The notes beneath the pieces were generated by a model. It did no database searches. It was given only the letters and a program-made list of their open reading frames with translations, and was not told the origin of the DNA. From Aliikangiella maris (lineage in GTDB: Bacteria; Pseudomonadota; Gammaproteobacteria; Enterobacterales; Kangiellaceae): a DNA stretch of 64,000 nt. Both the position numbers and the translations under genes were made by a program. Below, piece by piece: positions 35,105-44,052 of the stretch; position 1 is the first letter of the stretch, and every line of letters starts with the position of its first letter. Location of the stretch: the NCBI RefSeq assembly GCF_040719265.1, contig NZ_JBFDAH010000017.1, forward strand, positions 44,820 to 108,819, written 5' to 3'.

Positions 35105-36081
35105 CGGTACTCCATAATTCTTTTAGCTTCTTCGACAATATGCTCAACTTTCGGCATATACTGCTTCTCTAAACGGAAGTAAGGCATCACCGTATCGTAA
35201 CCAGAAACCCGACCAATCGGTGCAAGTAAACTTAATACCGCTTTTTCAGCAATTTCGGCAGCGATTTCTGATCCCAGAGCACCCGCTTTGGGTGCTTCCT
35301 GAACAATACAGACTCGTCCGGTTTTTTCAACCGATTCTAATATAGTATCAATATCCAGCGGATTAACCGTAGCCACATCAATTACTTCAGCGCTGATACC
35401 TTGCTGGGCCAATTGTTCTGCGGCCTGTTTGGTTTCATGCAGCATTGCCCCCCAACTGATTAAGGTAATATCTGTTCCTTCACGATCCACAAAACAAACA
35501 CCAATTGGATATTCTTCACCGTTATCTTCTATATCATGCTTCTCAATACGGTATACCCGTTTTGGCTCAAGGAAGATAACGGGATCAGGATCACGAATAG
35601 CCGCCAGCATTAAACCGTAAGCCCGGGAAGGATTAGATGGAATAACGACCTTTAATCCAGGTATGTGCGCAAAAATAGCTTCGGTACTTTCGGAGTGATG
35701 CTCCGGCGCATGAATACCCCCACCATAAGGGGCTCGAATCACCATTGGTAAGGTAATTCGACCGCGCGTTCGATTTCGCATTCGCGCACAGTGTGAAATA
35801 ATATGGTCAGCCGCAGGAAAAATGAATCCCATAAACTGCACTTCAGCGACAGGCTTCATTCCTTGTGCTGCCATACCAATTGCAACTCCGGCTATCATCG
35901 CTTCAGCTAAAGGCGTATCGATAACTCGCTCTTCACCAAATCTAGCCTGTAAGCCATCGGTAGCCCGAAAAACACCACCGTTTAAACCAACATCTTCACC
36001 AAAAATAACCACATCTTTATCGGCTTCCATTTCGTAAGCCATTGCTCGATTAACTGCTTCAATTAAAGTAATGGCTGCCAT
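35101..36081 (-). CDS. 2-oxoacid dehydrogenase E1 beta subunit
   Basis: The 326-residue protein is the beta subunit of a heterotetrameric E1, with FGEDVGLNGGVFRATDGL near the start, VQFMGFIFPAADHI, YGGGIHAPEHHSE and DPVIFLEPKRVYR. It resembles PdhB/BkdA2 proteins. With the alpha subunit it decarboxylates a 2-oxo acid (pyruvate or branched chain) with thiamine diphosphate and passes the acyl group to the E2 lipoyl arm. The gene overlaps both neighbours by one to four bases, showing a tight operon E1alpha-E1beta-E2. Confidence 0.93.
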   Translation of the reverse strand: MAAITLIEAVNRAMAYEMEADKDVVIFGEDVGLNGGVFRATDGLQARFGEERVIDTPLAEAMIAGVAIGMAAQGMKPVAEVQFMGFIFPAADHIISHCARMRNRTRGRITLPMVIRAPYGGGIHAPEHHSESTEAIFAHIPGLKVVIPSNPSRAYGLMLAAIRDPDPVIFLEPKRVYRIEKHDIEDNGEEYPIGVCFVDREGTDITLISWGAMLHETKQAAEQLAQQGISAEVIDVATVNPLDIDTILESVEKTGRVCIVQEAPKAGALGSEIAAEIAEKAVLSLLAPIGRVSGYDTVMPYFRLEKQYMPKVEHIVEEAKRIMEYR

Positions 36082-37166
36082 TATTTTGCTCCTCTTGAAA
36101 TTGCCAGTTCGCGTTGTGCGAGGGTTCTTTCGGGTAGTTCAGCATATAAGTTATCGAACATAGCTTCTGGTTTGTCAGCGGGCGTATTGATATAATTATC
36201 AACAGCCTGCTGCACTAAAGCGACAACTTCAGCCTGCATGGCTTTTTCTTCATCTTCAGACCAGTGGCCATTGTGTTCTAGATATTTGCGTAAGCGTACT
36301 AAAGGTTCTTTTTGCCAGCCTTCTTCCAGTTCACCTTTTGGACGATAGCGTGAAGCATCATCTGCTGTAGTGTGATCACATAAACGCAAACTGATAGCTT
36401 CGATGACGGTTGCACCGCCACCATTACGTGCTTTTTCGGCAGCTTTTTGTGCAGCATCATACATCGCAATAACATCATTCCCATCAACTTGAAGGCATTC
36501 GATTCCGGCTGCTATAGCTTTTTGTGCGTAAGTTTGACAGGCCGTCTGAATTTTACTGGGTACAGATATCGCCCATTGGTTATTGTTGATGACAAAGACT
36601 ACCCCCAAATTCCAGATACCGGCAAGATTAAGCGCTTCGTAAAAGTCACCTTGTGAAGTACCCCCTTCACCAATTTCAGTAAATACACAGCGCTTTTCTT
36701 TGCGCAGTTTCATCGCTTTGGCAATGCCAGTTGCATGCAATGACTGTGTCGCAATTGGCACGGCAATAGGAAAATCTTGACGAGCAACTTCATTTTGGAA
36801 ATCAGAGCCTCTTTCATCACCCCCCCAATAAAGCAGAATTTCCTCGATTCTGACACCGTGTTGAATCATTGCAGCTTGACCACGATAGTAAGGTACTAAT
36901 ACATCAGCATCGTTCATTACTGCACCATATCCAACACCAATTGCTTCTTGTCCTGTCGCTGCAGCGTAAGTTCCCATTTTTCCGGTTCTTTGCAGCGCGT
37001 AAGCTTTAGAATCCATTTGTCGAATGATCGCCATATCGCGATAAAGTTTTCTGAGGGTTTCAAAATCTTTAGCAACGGCGGGCATATCTGCGGAAGTCAG
37101 TTCACCATTTTCATCCAGATATTGATAAAACTTTACTTCAAATTGAGCAACAATTGACAAAGTCAT
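36081..37166 (-). CDS. 2-oxoacid dehydrogenase E1 alpha subunit
   Basis: The 361-residue protein has the E1 alpha sequence QRTGKMGTYAAATGQEA (about 59-75), VLVPYYRGQAA, and the thiamine diphosphate motif GEGGTSQGDFYEALN (166-180) ... VINNNQWAIS. The usual GDG at the start of that motif is GEG here. It resembles PdhA/BkdA1 and begins the operon E1alpha-E1beta-E2, whose second gene starts at its stop codon. The gene for E3 (lipoamide dehydrogenase) is not present in the window. It is divergent from pepN. Confidence 0.93.
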   Translation of the reverse strand: MTLSIVAQFEVKFYQYLDENGELTSADMPAVAKDFETLRKLYRDMAIIRQMDSKAYALQRTGKMGTYAAATGQEAIGVGYGAVMNDADVLVPYYRGQAAMIQHGVRIEEILLYWGGDERGSDFQNEVARQDFPIAVPIATQSLHATGIAKAMKLRKEKRCVFTEIGEGGTSQGDFYEALNLAGIWNLGVVFVINNNQWAISVPSKIQTACQTYAQKAIAAGIECLQVDGNDVIAMYDAAQKAAEKARNGGGATVIEAISLRLCDHTTADDASRYRPKGELEEGWQKEPLVRLRKYLEHNGHWSEDEEKAMQAEVVALVQQAVDNYINTPADKPEAMFDNLYAELPERTLAQRELAISRGAK

Positions 37167-37571
37167 GTCTCCTTATTATTGACACTTTAAACAAGGTGCG
37201 ATTGTGTAAAATAATACCAGTTAACACCCAACTTAAGTGTTTTAAATGGAACAAATTTTGGCTTAAAATCCATAATCAACTTATGGCTTTAAGTTCTTTT
37301 CGGCTTCGTTTTCTGGGTGTGGATAATAAGCTCAAAAACCTATTTTGTATATAAAAACTTAAGGAACTTAGCTGTAATATCGTGTAATTTTGAAGCAATT
37401 AGGTGCATTTAATCGCTTTTTGACGTTACGGATATTATATCATAATGGCTAATTATATTCCTTAATCTTTGCAATTTTTTAGTGTATTGTTACACTCCTA
37501 AATTTAGTTTATTACACATTAAATTCAAAATTATTCAAAACAACCGTAACGTCAATTAGGAAAATCATGAC
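37167..37571. promoter_or_regulatory. Divergent region with an 11-bp inverted-repeat pair
   Basis: This 405-base region separates the E1alpha operon from pepN. It contains TGACGTTACGG at 37421-37431 and its exact reverse complement CCGTAACGTCA at 37544-37554, which lies 18 bases before the pepN start. The symmetry suggests an operator pair. No gene is seen. Confidence 0.55.
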
Positions 37572-40187
37572 ATGTCATCTTCCACTAAACCTGTAGTTAA
37601 ATTTCGAAAAAATTACAAGCCAAGCCCCTATTTAATAAAAAATACTGAATTAATTTTTCAACTTTTTGAAGATCATGTCTTGGTTTCTGCTTCACTTAAT
37701 ATTGAATCAAACCCAAAAAGTGCAGAATCGGTTAATTTACCACCAATGGAATTGGATGGCGTGGCACTTGAATTATTGGAAATTTCAATTGATGACAAAG
37801 AACTCTCAGATTCAGACTATCAACTAAAACAAGATTTGTTGATCATACAGCCAACAACAGCACAATTTAATTTACAAACTCTGTGCAAAATTTATCCACA
37901 AAAAAATACATCTTTAGAAGGCCTTTATACTTCTGGCGGAAAATTTTGTACTCAATGCGAAGCCGAAGGATTTAGAAAAATAACCTACTATCTTGATCGC
38001 CCGGAAATCATGTCAGCATTCAGCGTTCGCATTGAAGGTGATCAGCAAAAATATCCTTTATTGTTATCAAATGGAAATCCAGCATCTCGTGGTGATTTAA
38101 CTGATGGACGACATTTTGTTGAATGGCATGACCCATTCCCTAAACCCTGCTATTTGTTTGCACTGGTCGCAGGTGATTTGGATTGTCTGGAAGATGAGTT
38201 TACCACCATGAATGGTCGCAAAGTTAAACTCGAATTATTTGTCGATAAAGGCAAACTGGATCAATGTCAATTTGCAATGGACAGCTTAAAAGCCTCTATG
38301 CGCTGGGATGAAGAAAAGTTTGGTCGCGAATATGATCTTGATCTTTATATGGTTGTAGCCGTTAGTGACTTTAATATGGGCGCAATGGAAAATAAAGGAC
38401 TCAATATATTTAATACCAAATATGTACTGGCAAACGAAAAAACAGCGACTGATGCTGATTTTGAAGGAGTTGAACGCGTTATTGCACATGAGTATTTTCA
38501 TAACTGGACAGGCAATCGCGTCACTTGTCGCGACTGGTTCCAATTAAGTTTAAAAGAAGGATTAACCGTTTTTCGCGATCAAAAATTCAGTGAAGATATG
38601 CAATCTAAACCGGTGCAACGTATCGATCAGGTTAAAATCATTCGCTCTGCCCAGTTTGCCGAAGATTCTGGTCCAATGGCGCACCCTATTCGACCTGATT
38701 CATACATTGAAATGAATAATTTTTATACGGTGACAGTTTATAACAAAGGTGCAGAAGTGATTAATATGATGCACACTTTATTAGGCGAAGCTGGATTCCG
38801 TAAAGGGATGGATTTATATTTTGAACGCCATGACGGACAAGCTGTGACTTGCGAAGATTTTGTAAGAGCAATGGAAGAGGCGAACGATGTTGACTGGACA
38901 CAGTTTAGAAACTGGTATTCTCAAGCAGGAACGCCATTAGTTAATGTCAAGTTAACTCAGCTAGGTGCGGGTCAGTTTCACTTAGACTGTGAACAAAGCT
39001 GTCCACCAACGCCAGAACAGCAATCAAAATCTCCTTTTATGATTCCTATTAAAACAGGTTTTCTGGATGCAGCAGGAAACAGTCTCAAATTTAAAGTTGA
39101 ACAAGGTGATTGGACTGATGAGGCGCTGTTAATTTTAACCGAAAACAAGCAGAGCTTTAAAATTGAGTGTGATGCCGAACAAATTATTCCTTCGTTACTC
39201 AGAGATTTTTCTGCACCGATAAAATTAGCTTATGAGTATTCGTTGACGCAGCTAGCGACTCAGTTTGCCAGCGACCCTAATTCATTTAATCGATGGGATG
39301 CCGGTCAAAATCTGATGTCTCGGTTATTACTTAGTAACTCCCCCACACTTTCTGCCACTGACAAAGAGATTGTCGAACAAGCATTTAGTGCGATATTACA
39401 TGATGAACAACTCGATAATGCTTTAAAAGCGCTGGCGGTACAGTTACCCAGCTTAAACAGCTTGATTGGACAATCAGACAAAGTAGATTTAGATCAATTA
39501 TTTAATAAGTCAAATCAACTGAAACAACATCTGGCAAAATCGTTAGAGCCGGTTTGGTTTTCAATCTACAATACATTGGCAGGTGACAATGCTGGCGCTC
39601 GCTGGTTGCGGAATGTTGCCTTGTCTTATTTGTTGATTGCCAGTGAAGCACAATATTTTGAACTTGCCGCCAATCAAATAACCCATGCAACCAACATGAC
39701 CGATGAACTGGCAGCATTACAGGTTATTGCGAAATCAAAAAATGGCTTTGAGTCCGAGTATGTTGAGCAGTTTTATCAAAAGTGGCAAAACGAAGATTTA
39801 GTATTAGACAAATGGTTTTCTGCACAAGTACTCAATGAGCAAGATAACGTAATTGATTATATACGTTCATCATTATTAGAACATGAGAAGTTTTCTATTG
39901 GAAATCCCAATAAAGTTCACTCGGTTATCAGTACTTTTAGCGCCAATAATCTGGTTCAGTTTCATCATGCCTCAGGTGCGGGCTACGCCCTGTTGGCTGA
40001 TTTAGTTATTCAATTAAATCAAATCAACCCACAAATTGCTGGACGACTGGCAACACAATTTAATCAATGGAAAAAACTCGATAGCAATCGTCAAACATTG
40101 ATTAAATCACAACTCTCTAAGATTATCTCAATTGACGCTTTATCTAACGATGTATTTGAAGTTGTCGATAAGTCACTTAAAATGTAA
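37572..40187 (+). CDS. pepN: Aminopeptidase N (PepN family M1)
   Basis: The 871-residue protein is a cytoplasmic M1 zinc aminopeptidase: GAMENKGLNIFN (near residue 270) is the substrate-binding GAMEN box, HEYFHNWTGN (near 306) supplies the HExxH zinc site, and the downstream Glu lies in LKEGLTVFRDQ. The N-terminal beta-domain (YKPSPYLIKNTELIFQL) and the alpha-helical C-terminal domain agree with Escherichia coli PepN length (about 870). It releases N-terminal amino acids from peptides. The start has TAGGAAAA ten bases upstream; it is preceded by an inverted-repeat pair. Confidence 0.96.
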   Translation: MSSSTKPVVKFRKNYKPSPYLIKNTELIFQLFEDHVLVSASLNIESNPKSAESVNLPPMELDGVALELLEISIDDKELSDSDYQLKQDLLIIQPTTAQFNLQTLCKIYPQKNTSLEGLYTSGGKFCTQCEAEGFRKITYYLDRPEIMSAFSVRIEGDQQKYPLLLSNGNPASRGDLTDGRHFVEWHDPFPKPCYLFALVAGDLDCLEDEFTTMNGRKVKLELFVDKGKLDQCQFAMDSLKASMRWDEEKFGREYDLDLYMVVAVSDFNMGAMENKGLNIFNTKYVLANEKTATDADFEGVERVIAHEYFHNWTGNRVTCRDWFQLSLKEGLTVFRDQKFSEDMQSKPVQRIDQVKIIRSAQFAEDSGPMAHPIRPDSYIEMNNFYTVTVYNKGAEVINMMHTLLGEAGFRKGMDLYFERHDGQAVTCEDFVRAMEEANDVDWTQFRNWYSQAGTPLVNVKLTQLGAGQFHLDCEQSCPPTPEQQSKSPFMIPIKTGFLDAAGNSLKFKVEQGDWTDEALLILTENKQSFKIECDAEQIIPSLLRDFSAPIKLAYEYSLTQLATQFASDPNSFNRWDAGQNLMSRLLLSNSPTLSATDKEIVEQAFSAILHDEQLDNALKALAVQLPSLNSLIGQSDKVDLDQLFNKSNQLKQHLAKSLEPVWFSIYNTLAGDNAGARWLRNVALSYLLIASEAQYFELAANQITHATNMTDELAALQVIAKSKNGFESEYVEQFYQKWQNEDLVLDKWFSAQVLNEQDNVIDYIRSSLLEHEKFSIGNPNKVHSVISTFSANNLVQFHHASGAGYALLADLVIQLNQINPQIAGRLATQFNQWKKLDSNRQTLIKSQLSKIISIDALSNDVFEVVDKSLKM

Positions 40188-40217
40188 ACCACACCAAGCT
40201 AATTAAGACAGACTTAG

Positions 40218-40248
40218 ATGCAAAAGGAACTCATTATTCCTTTTGCAT
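40218..40248. terminator. Twelve-bp inverted repeat after pepN
   Basis: ATGCAAAAGGAA and TTCCTTTTGCAT form a perfect 12-bp stem with a seven-base loop, 31 bases after the pepN stop. No T-run follows, so it may be a terminator helper or an mRNA stem. Confidence 0.5.
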
Positions 40249-40826
40249 GCTAGCCACTATTAGCACAATTCAGCTTTTAGTATTTCAACTATCGCCTTAA
40301 AAAATTCTTCAATTTTAAATTTTGATTCATATTTTATATGATCAAAAATTCACAAGTTTGCAGTATAAATCAGACTCGCACAATAGTCGCAATTTTATCT
40401 AATGTTTACATCTATACTTTTCAGTATCAGTGTGACTAAGTTCAAACTTTATTTAAATCATTTAATCTAATAACAATCTAACATACAACGAATATTGCAT
40501 TAACAATTAACTCATAATTGATTGAAAACCAAATCAAATAATTTTACACAAATTTTATTAAATTATTTTTTTATGCCTTTTCTACTGACCATTTCTATAA
40601 TTAAGCTTAGTTTAGTTTTTTATTAAATTAAAATTTTTACCTCACCTTTCTCATTTCTGAAAAACGATTAATTATCGTTAACAAACTCATTTTTACAGCA
40701 ATCTCTATAAGAGATTGCAAAGCTAAAAAGTTGTGGCCGTTTTTTCAAAATTACTACTTCACTAATTTAGAAGCCTCAAATTCAAGCGCTAATCATTTAT
40801 GTCTGTAATAATCAGGAGACTATTAA
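40249..40826. promoter_or_regulatory. AT-rich leader of the dioxygenase-LysE operon
   Basis: About 580 bases with no recognisable gene. A nine-bp stem GCAATCTCT/AGAGATTGC with a three-base loop lies at 40698-40718, about 110 bases before the start, and could be an operator or leader hairpin. A promoter was not pinned down. Confidence 0.45.
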
Positions 40827-41939
40827 ATGCTAAACGTCGTATCTAGTAACACCACACTTTCATCGTATCATTTCACTCAAACATCAAACGAAATTCCAAT
40901 CATTGATATTTCGCCATTAATCAATGGTTCTGTTTATCACAATCAATGTTTAATTGAAATTGAAAAAGCCTGTCGAGAAACCGGCTTTTTTGCAATCAAA
41001 AATTTTGGCGTTGACCCTAAACTTTATCAACAACTGATGACCGTTGCTAAAACATTTTTTAACCAGTCAGAAAAGTTTAAAAGAAGATATCAAATCGGTT
41101 TAAATGGTCGTCATTGCGGTTATGTACCATTAACCGAAAATGGTTTATGTGAAGATGAAGCCAACAAGCGGCTTTATGAAGCTTTTGATCTGTCGTTAGA
41201 TTTACCGGCAAGCGATCCCGATCATCAACGAGGCAATATTTTTTATGGTCCTGTCAAATGGCCTGAAATTAAAAACTTTCATTTAACTGTGAAACAATAT
41301 TTTCAACAAGTTCGTAATTTAAGCCATATATTAACGACTGCTTTTGAAAAAATATTAGGTATGCCTGATGGCTTTATGCTATCAAAAATGCACAAGCCAA
41401 CCAGTCAATTAAGATTGATTCATTACCTGCAAAACCAGGCTCATTTAGACAATGTTGATATCAATATGGGAGCACATACCGATTATGAATTATTCACTAT
41501 TCTATTTGCCGATAAAACGGGACTGCAAACACAAAACCTGAATGGCGAATGGATTGATGTCCCGGTTATGCCTGATACTTTAACGATTAATATTGGTGAC
41601 ATGCTTGAAGTGTGGAGTGATGGCATTTTTAAATCAAATCTTCATCGAGTGATTAACCAAGGACAAGAGCGATATTCATTTCCTTATTTCGCTTCACTGG
41701 ATTATGACACGGTAGTTTCTCCTTTCAAGAAAAAACAGACAGAAAAACAAATTAGAGTTCCTCGAAGCACAACCTACCAACCAATTAAAGCTGGCGAACA
41801 TTTATTGCAACAGGTCACTCGAGATTTTGCTTATTTAAGACGACAGTTTGTTGAACGAAGTAATTCTTTTTTACTCAACCAAAGACTTGATATTAACCCC
41901 TTTCAAAATACCGTTACCCAACCCCGAGGAGAACAGTAA
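40827..41939 (+). CDS. Isopenicillin N synthase-family Fe(II)/2-oxoglutarate-type oxygenase
   Basis: The 370-residue protein begins with IPIIDISPLINGS and ACRETGFFAIKNFG, typical of the 2OG/IPNS superfamily N-terminus, and has the iron site HTD (H216, D218), the distal His near 272 (NLHRVIN) and the co-substrate arginine in RYSFPYFAS (near 281). Such enzymes hydroxylate or desaturate small molecules. The gene overlaps the LysE exporter gene by one base (TAATG), so they act together, perhaps to modify and export an amino acid. The exact substrate cannot be told. Confidence 0.88.
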   Translation: MLNVVSSNTTLSSYHFTQTSNEIPIIDISPLINGSVYHNQCLIEIEKACRETGFFAIKNFGVDPKLYQQLMTVAKTFFNQSEKFKRRYQIGLNGRHCGYVPLTENGLCEDEANKRLYEAFDLSLDLPASDPDHQRGNIFYGPVKWPEIKNFHLTVKQYFQQVRNLSHILTTAFEKILGMPDGFMLSKMHKPTSQLRLIHYLQNQAHLDNVDINMGAHTDYELFTILFADKTGLQTQNLNGEWIDVPVMPDTLTINIGDMLEVWSDGIFKSNLHRVINQGQERYSFPYFASLDYDTVVSPFKKKQTEKQIRVPRSTTYQPIKAGEHLLQQVTRDFAYLRRQFVERSNSFLLNQRLDINPFQNTVTQPRGEQ

Positions 41940-42568
41940 TGCTACCATCTTTCGAATCATTAATAATTGTCACTCTGGCCGGATGTTTGCTAGCAGTTAC
42001 GCCAGGCCCATCAATGTTTTATGTGTTATCACGTAGTATGAGTCAAAATACCCGAGCCGGTCTGGCCTCCTCTGCTGGTCTCGCTGTAGGCGGAATATGT
42101 CATGCACTGGCAGCAGCTTTCGGTCTGGCTTCGATAATCGCAATCAATCATCATCTATTTTTATTAGTGCAAATATTTGGCGTCACTTATTTGGCTTATC
42201 TAGGTTTTAGTTGTTTTAAATCTTCGGCTCAGTCTCATCGTTTAATCATTGAAAAACAAAAAGATTGTGGCTACCAAAAGATATTTTGGCAAGGTGTCTT
42301 AGTTGAAATATCAAATCCAAAAACAATTTTATTTTTTGTTGCCTTTATTCCATCATTACTATCAGATTCTAGCGACATTACTACCAGTCAACTGCTGATT
42401 CTTGGTATGCTTATTCCAATTACCGCTTTACCTTCTGATTTATTTGTCTCATTAGCTGGTGGCAAACTAGCACAAAAACTAAAATGCAATTTGTGGATTA
42501 CCAATGGATTAAATAAACTCTCAGGCATCATTTTAATCGGATTGGCAATTCGTCTATTGATTGACTAG
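41939..42568 (+). CDS. LysE/RhtB-family amino-acid exporter
   Basis: The 209-residue protein has about six membrane helices with the family hallmarks VTPGPSMFYVLSR near residues 20-33, YLAYLGF, and SNPKTILFFVAF (about 122-133). LysE/RhtB proteins export amino acids (homoserine, threonine, lysine and others) across the inner membrane. It overlaps the dioxygenase gene by one base, so its cargo may be that enzyme's product. It is followed by a loose inverted repeat CTTATCGG/CCGATAAG near 42599-42633. Confidence 0.88.
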   Translation: MLPSFESLIIVTLAGCLLAVTPGPSMFYVLSRSMSQNTRAGLASSAGLAVGGICHALAAAFGLASIIAINHHLFLLVQIFGVTYLAYLGFSCFKSSAQSHRLIIEKQKDCGYQKIFWQGVLVEISNPKTILFFVAFIPSLLSDSSDITTSQLLILGMLIPITALPSDLFVSLAGGKLAQKLKCNLWITNGLNKLSGIILIGLAIRLLID

Positions 42569-42742
42569 GTTTGATAGATTGCATCATTTACTTCATTGCT
42601 TATCGGCTAGTGAGCAACAAAAAAACCGATAAGTATTAAACGAGTTGAAATGTGAGTCCGTTATCTGTAGTACCTAATTGACGATACATGACAGCCTATT
42701 AACGACTAATGTGCGCTGTAAAATTGTGATTGTTCGCACGGG

Positions 42743-42765
42743 GAGTCTGATTTATAATCAGACTC
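42743..42765. promoter_or_regulatory. Ten-bp inverted repeat in the leader of the zinc-ribbon gene
   Basis: GAGTCTGATT and AATCAGACTC flank a three-base TAT and lie about 25 bases before the ATG of the next gene. It could be an operator or a leader hairpin. Confidence 0.45.
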
Positions 42766-42789
42766 AATATTCAATTAACGGTGGTTCAA

Positions 42790-43134
42790 ATGGCGATTAT
42801 TCAATGCCCTTCATGTAAAGACAAAATCTCTGACAAAGCAACCGTTTGCAATCACTGTCACTTCAATCTGGTAACCGGACAAACGGCACAAGGTGAATCA
42901 CAGGAACAAATCGCTTCAAAGGCCAAATTAGCACATTTGAAAAGACGTTACTCACTGCAAATGCAAGCAATGAGTGGGCTGATTGTCTTTTTGGGGGCAA
43001 TCATTATCTGGTATTTTGTTGGTGAGCGTGGTATGACTGAACCTTCACACTTTATTCAGCTATCTATCGCATTTTTAGGTGCAATTTGGTATTTGCTGAC
43101 TCGAATTAGAATTATTCTATTTAAGAAAAATTAA
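42790..43134 (+). CDS. Zinc-ribbon membrane protein
   Basis: The 114-residue protein begins MAIIQCPSCKDKISDKATVC followed by NHC, so four cysteines (CPSC and CNHC) form a small zinc ribbon in the first 25 residues. Two hydrophobic helices follow (about 57-75 and 88-107). A GTG at 42781 could start the frame, but the ATG at 42790 has GGTGG upstream. Such zinc-ribbon/two-helix proteins are common in bacteria and have no known function. It is a single gene. Confidence 0.65.
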   Translation: MAIIQCPSCKDKISDKATVCNHCHFNLVTGQTAQGESQEQIASKAKLAHLKRRYSLQMQAMSGLIVFLGAIIIWYFVGERGMTEPSHFIQLSIAFLGAIWYLLTRIRIILFKKN

Positions 43135-43198
43135 TCAACATTCGTGGTTAGACAATGCTCGATTGTATATTTCTGTCGATTTAACACCTGGTCGAAAA

Positions 43199-43360
43199 TC
43201 AATCAATATAGTCAAAGTTAAATTCCTGCTGGCTGCTGGTTGCTTCGAAAAACTCTATTAGTTGCGGATACTGATCATATTGTTCACACAGTTTCCAATA
43301 GGCTTCCATATTTTCAGGATCCCAACTTAATATATTGTCATCTTTTGGCCAATTTAGCAT
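43199..43360 (-). CDS. Small acidic hypothetical protein of 53 residues
   Basis: The ATG at 43360 has AGGTGA about eight bases before it and opens 53 codons to a TGA at 43199. The product (MLNWPKDDNILSWDPENMEA at the start) is acidic and aromatic, with no signal peptide. No family is recognised. It lies convergent with the zinc-ribbon gene, which ends at 43134, and has a good start signal, so it is a plausible small gene. Confidence 0.5.
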   Translation of the reverse strand: MLNWPKDDNILSWDPENMEAYWKLCEQYDQYPQLIEFFEATSSQQEFNFDYID

Positions 43361-44052
43361 ACTTCTTTCACCTTTTACTTTAATTTGAGAATTATCCTTA
43401 CCGATGATTTTAAATTCCCATAGACTTAAATCTACATAGAGTTAAATCACCATTTCTTAAAGCAGTCATTCCATTAATGTTGATGTGAGCATTAAATCAA
43501 GCCAATATGTACAAATCTTCGATTAAATGAGCACAATTGAGTCTTAATAACGGCGAAATTATGGCGCATATGATTGTGCACAGCATAACGTATGCTAAAA
43601 ATCACAAGAAAACGCATTTGATGTGAATTTAAAATCTGGGTTTAAAGTCTGGAATTAATATTGAACGTTTATATTCGAGCGAGCAGTCAAAACTTGATAA
43701 CGATACTGAGATCAACTTGCTCAAGCGCTCAAATAAGTAATTAATTAGAGCCAATTACTTATTATCTAAAAATAAATAGCCCGTTCAACAGATAAAACTA
43801 AACATAGATGAAATTCTTATATCGCTTTAACACTTAAAAACAAATTAAATTAGTAAAGAAATTAATGCCTCTGCGTGGCAAAAACAGAAAATAATTAAAT
43901 AGATACAATATTTATCAAAGAAAATTCTAAAATTATATTTATGCGGCTTGTACTATATTTTTGTAATGTATTACTGTCTTTGATTATCATTGAATTTTAC
44001 CAGTCGATTATTTAATCTTGCACCGGTAACGATACAAATAAAGGACGTATTT
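43361..44052. other. AT-rich region without recognisable gene
   Basis: About 690 bases between the small leftward ORF and the S9 peptidase gene. I see no open frame above noise, no RNA gene and no repeat family. Confidence 0.45.
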
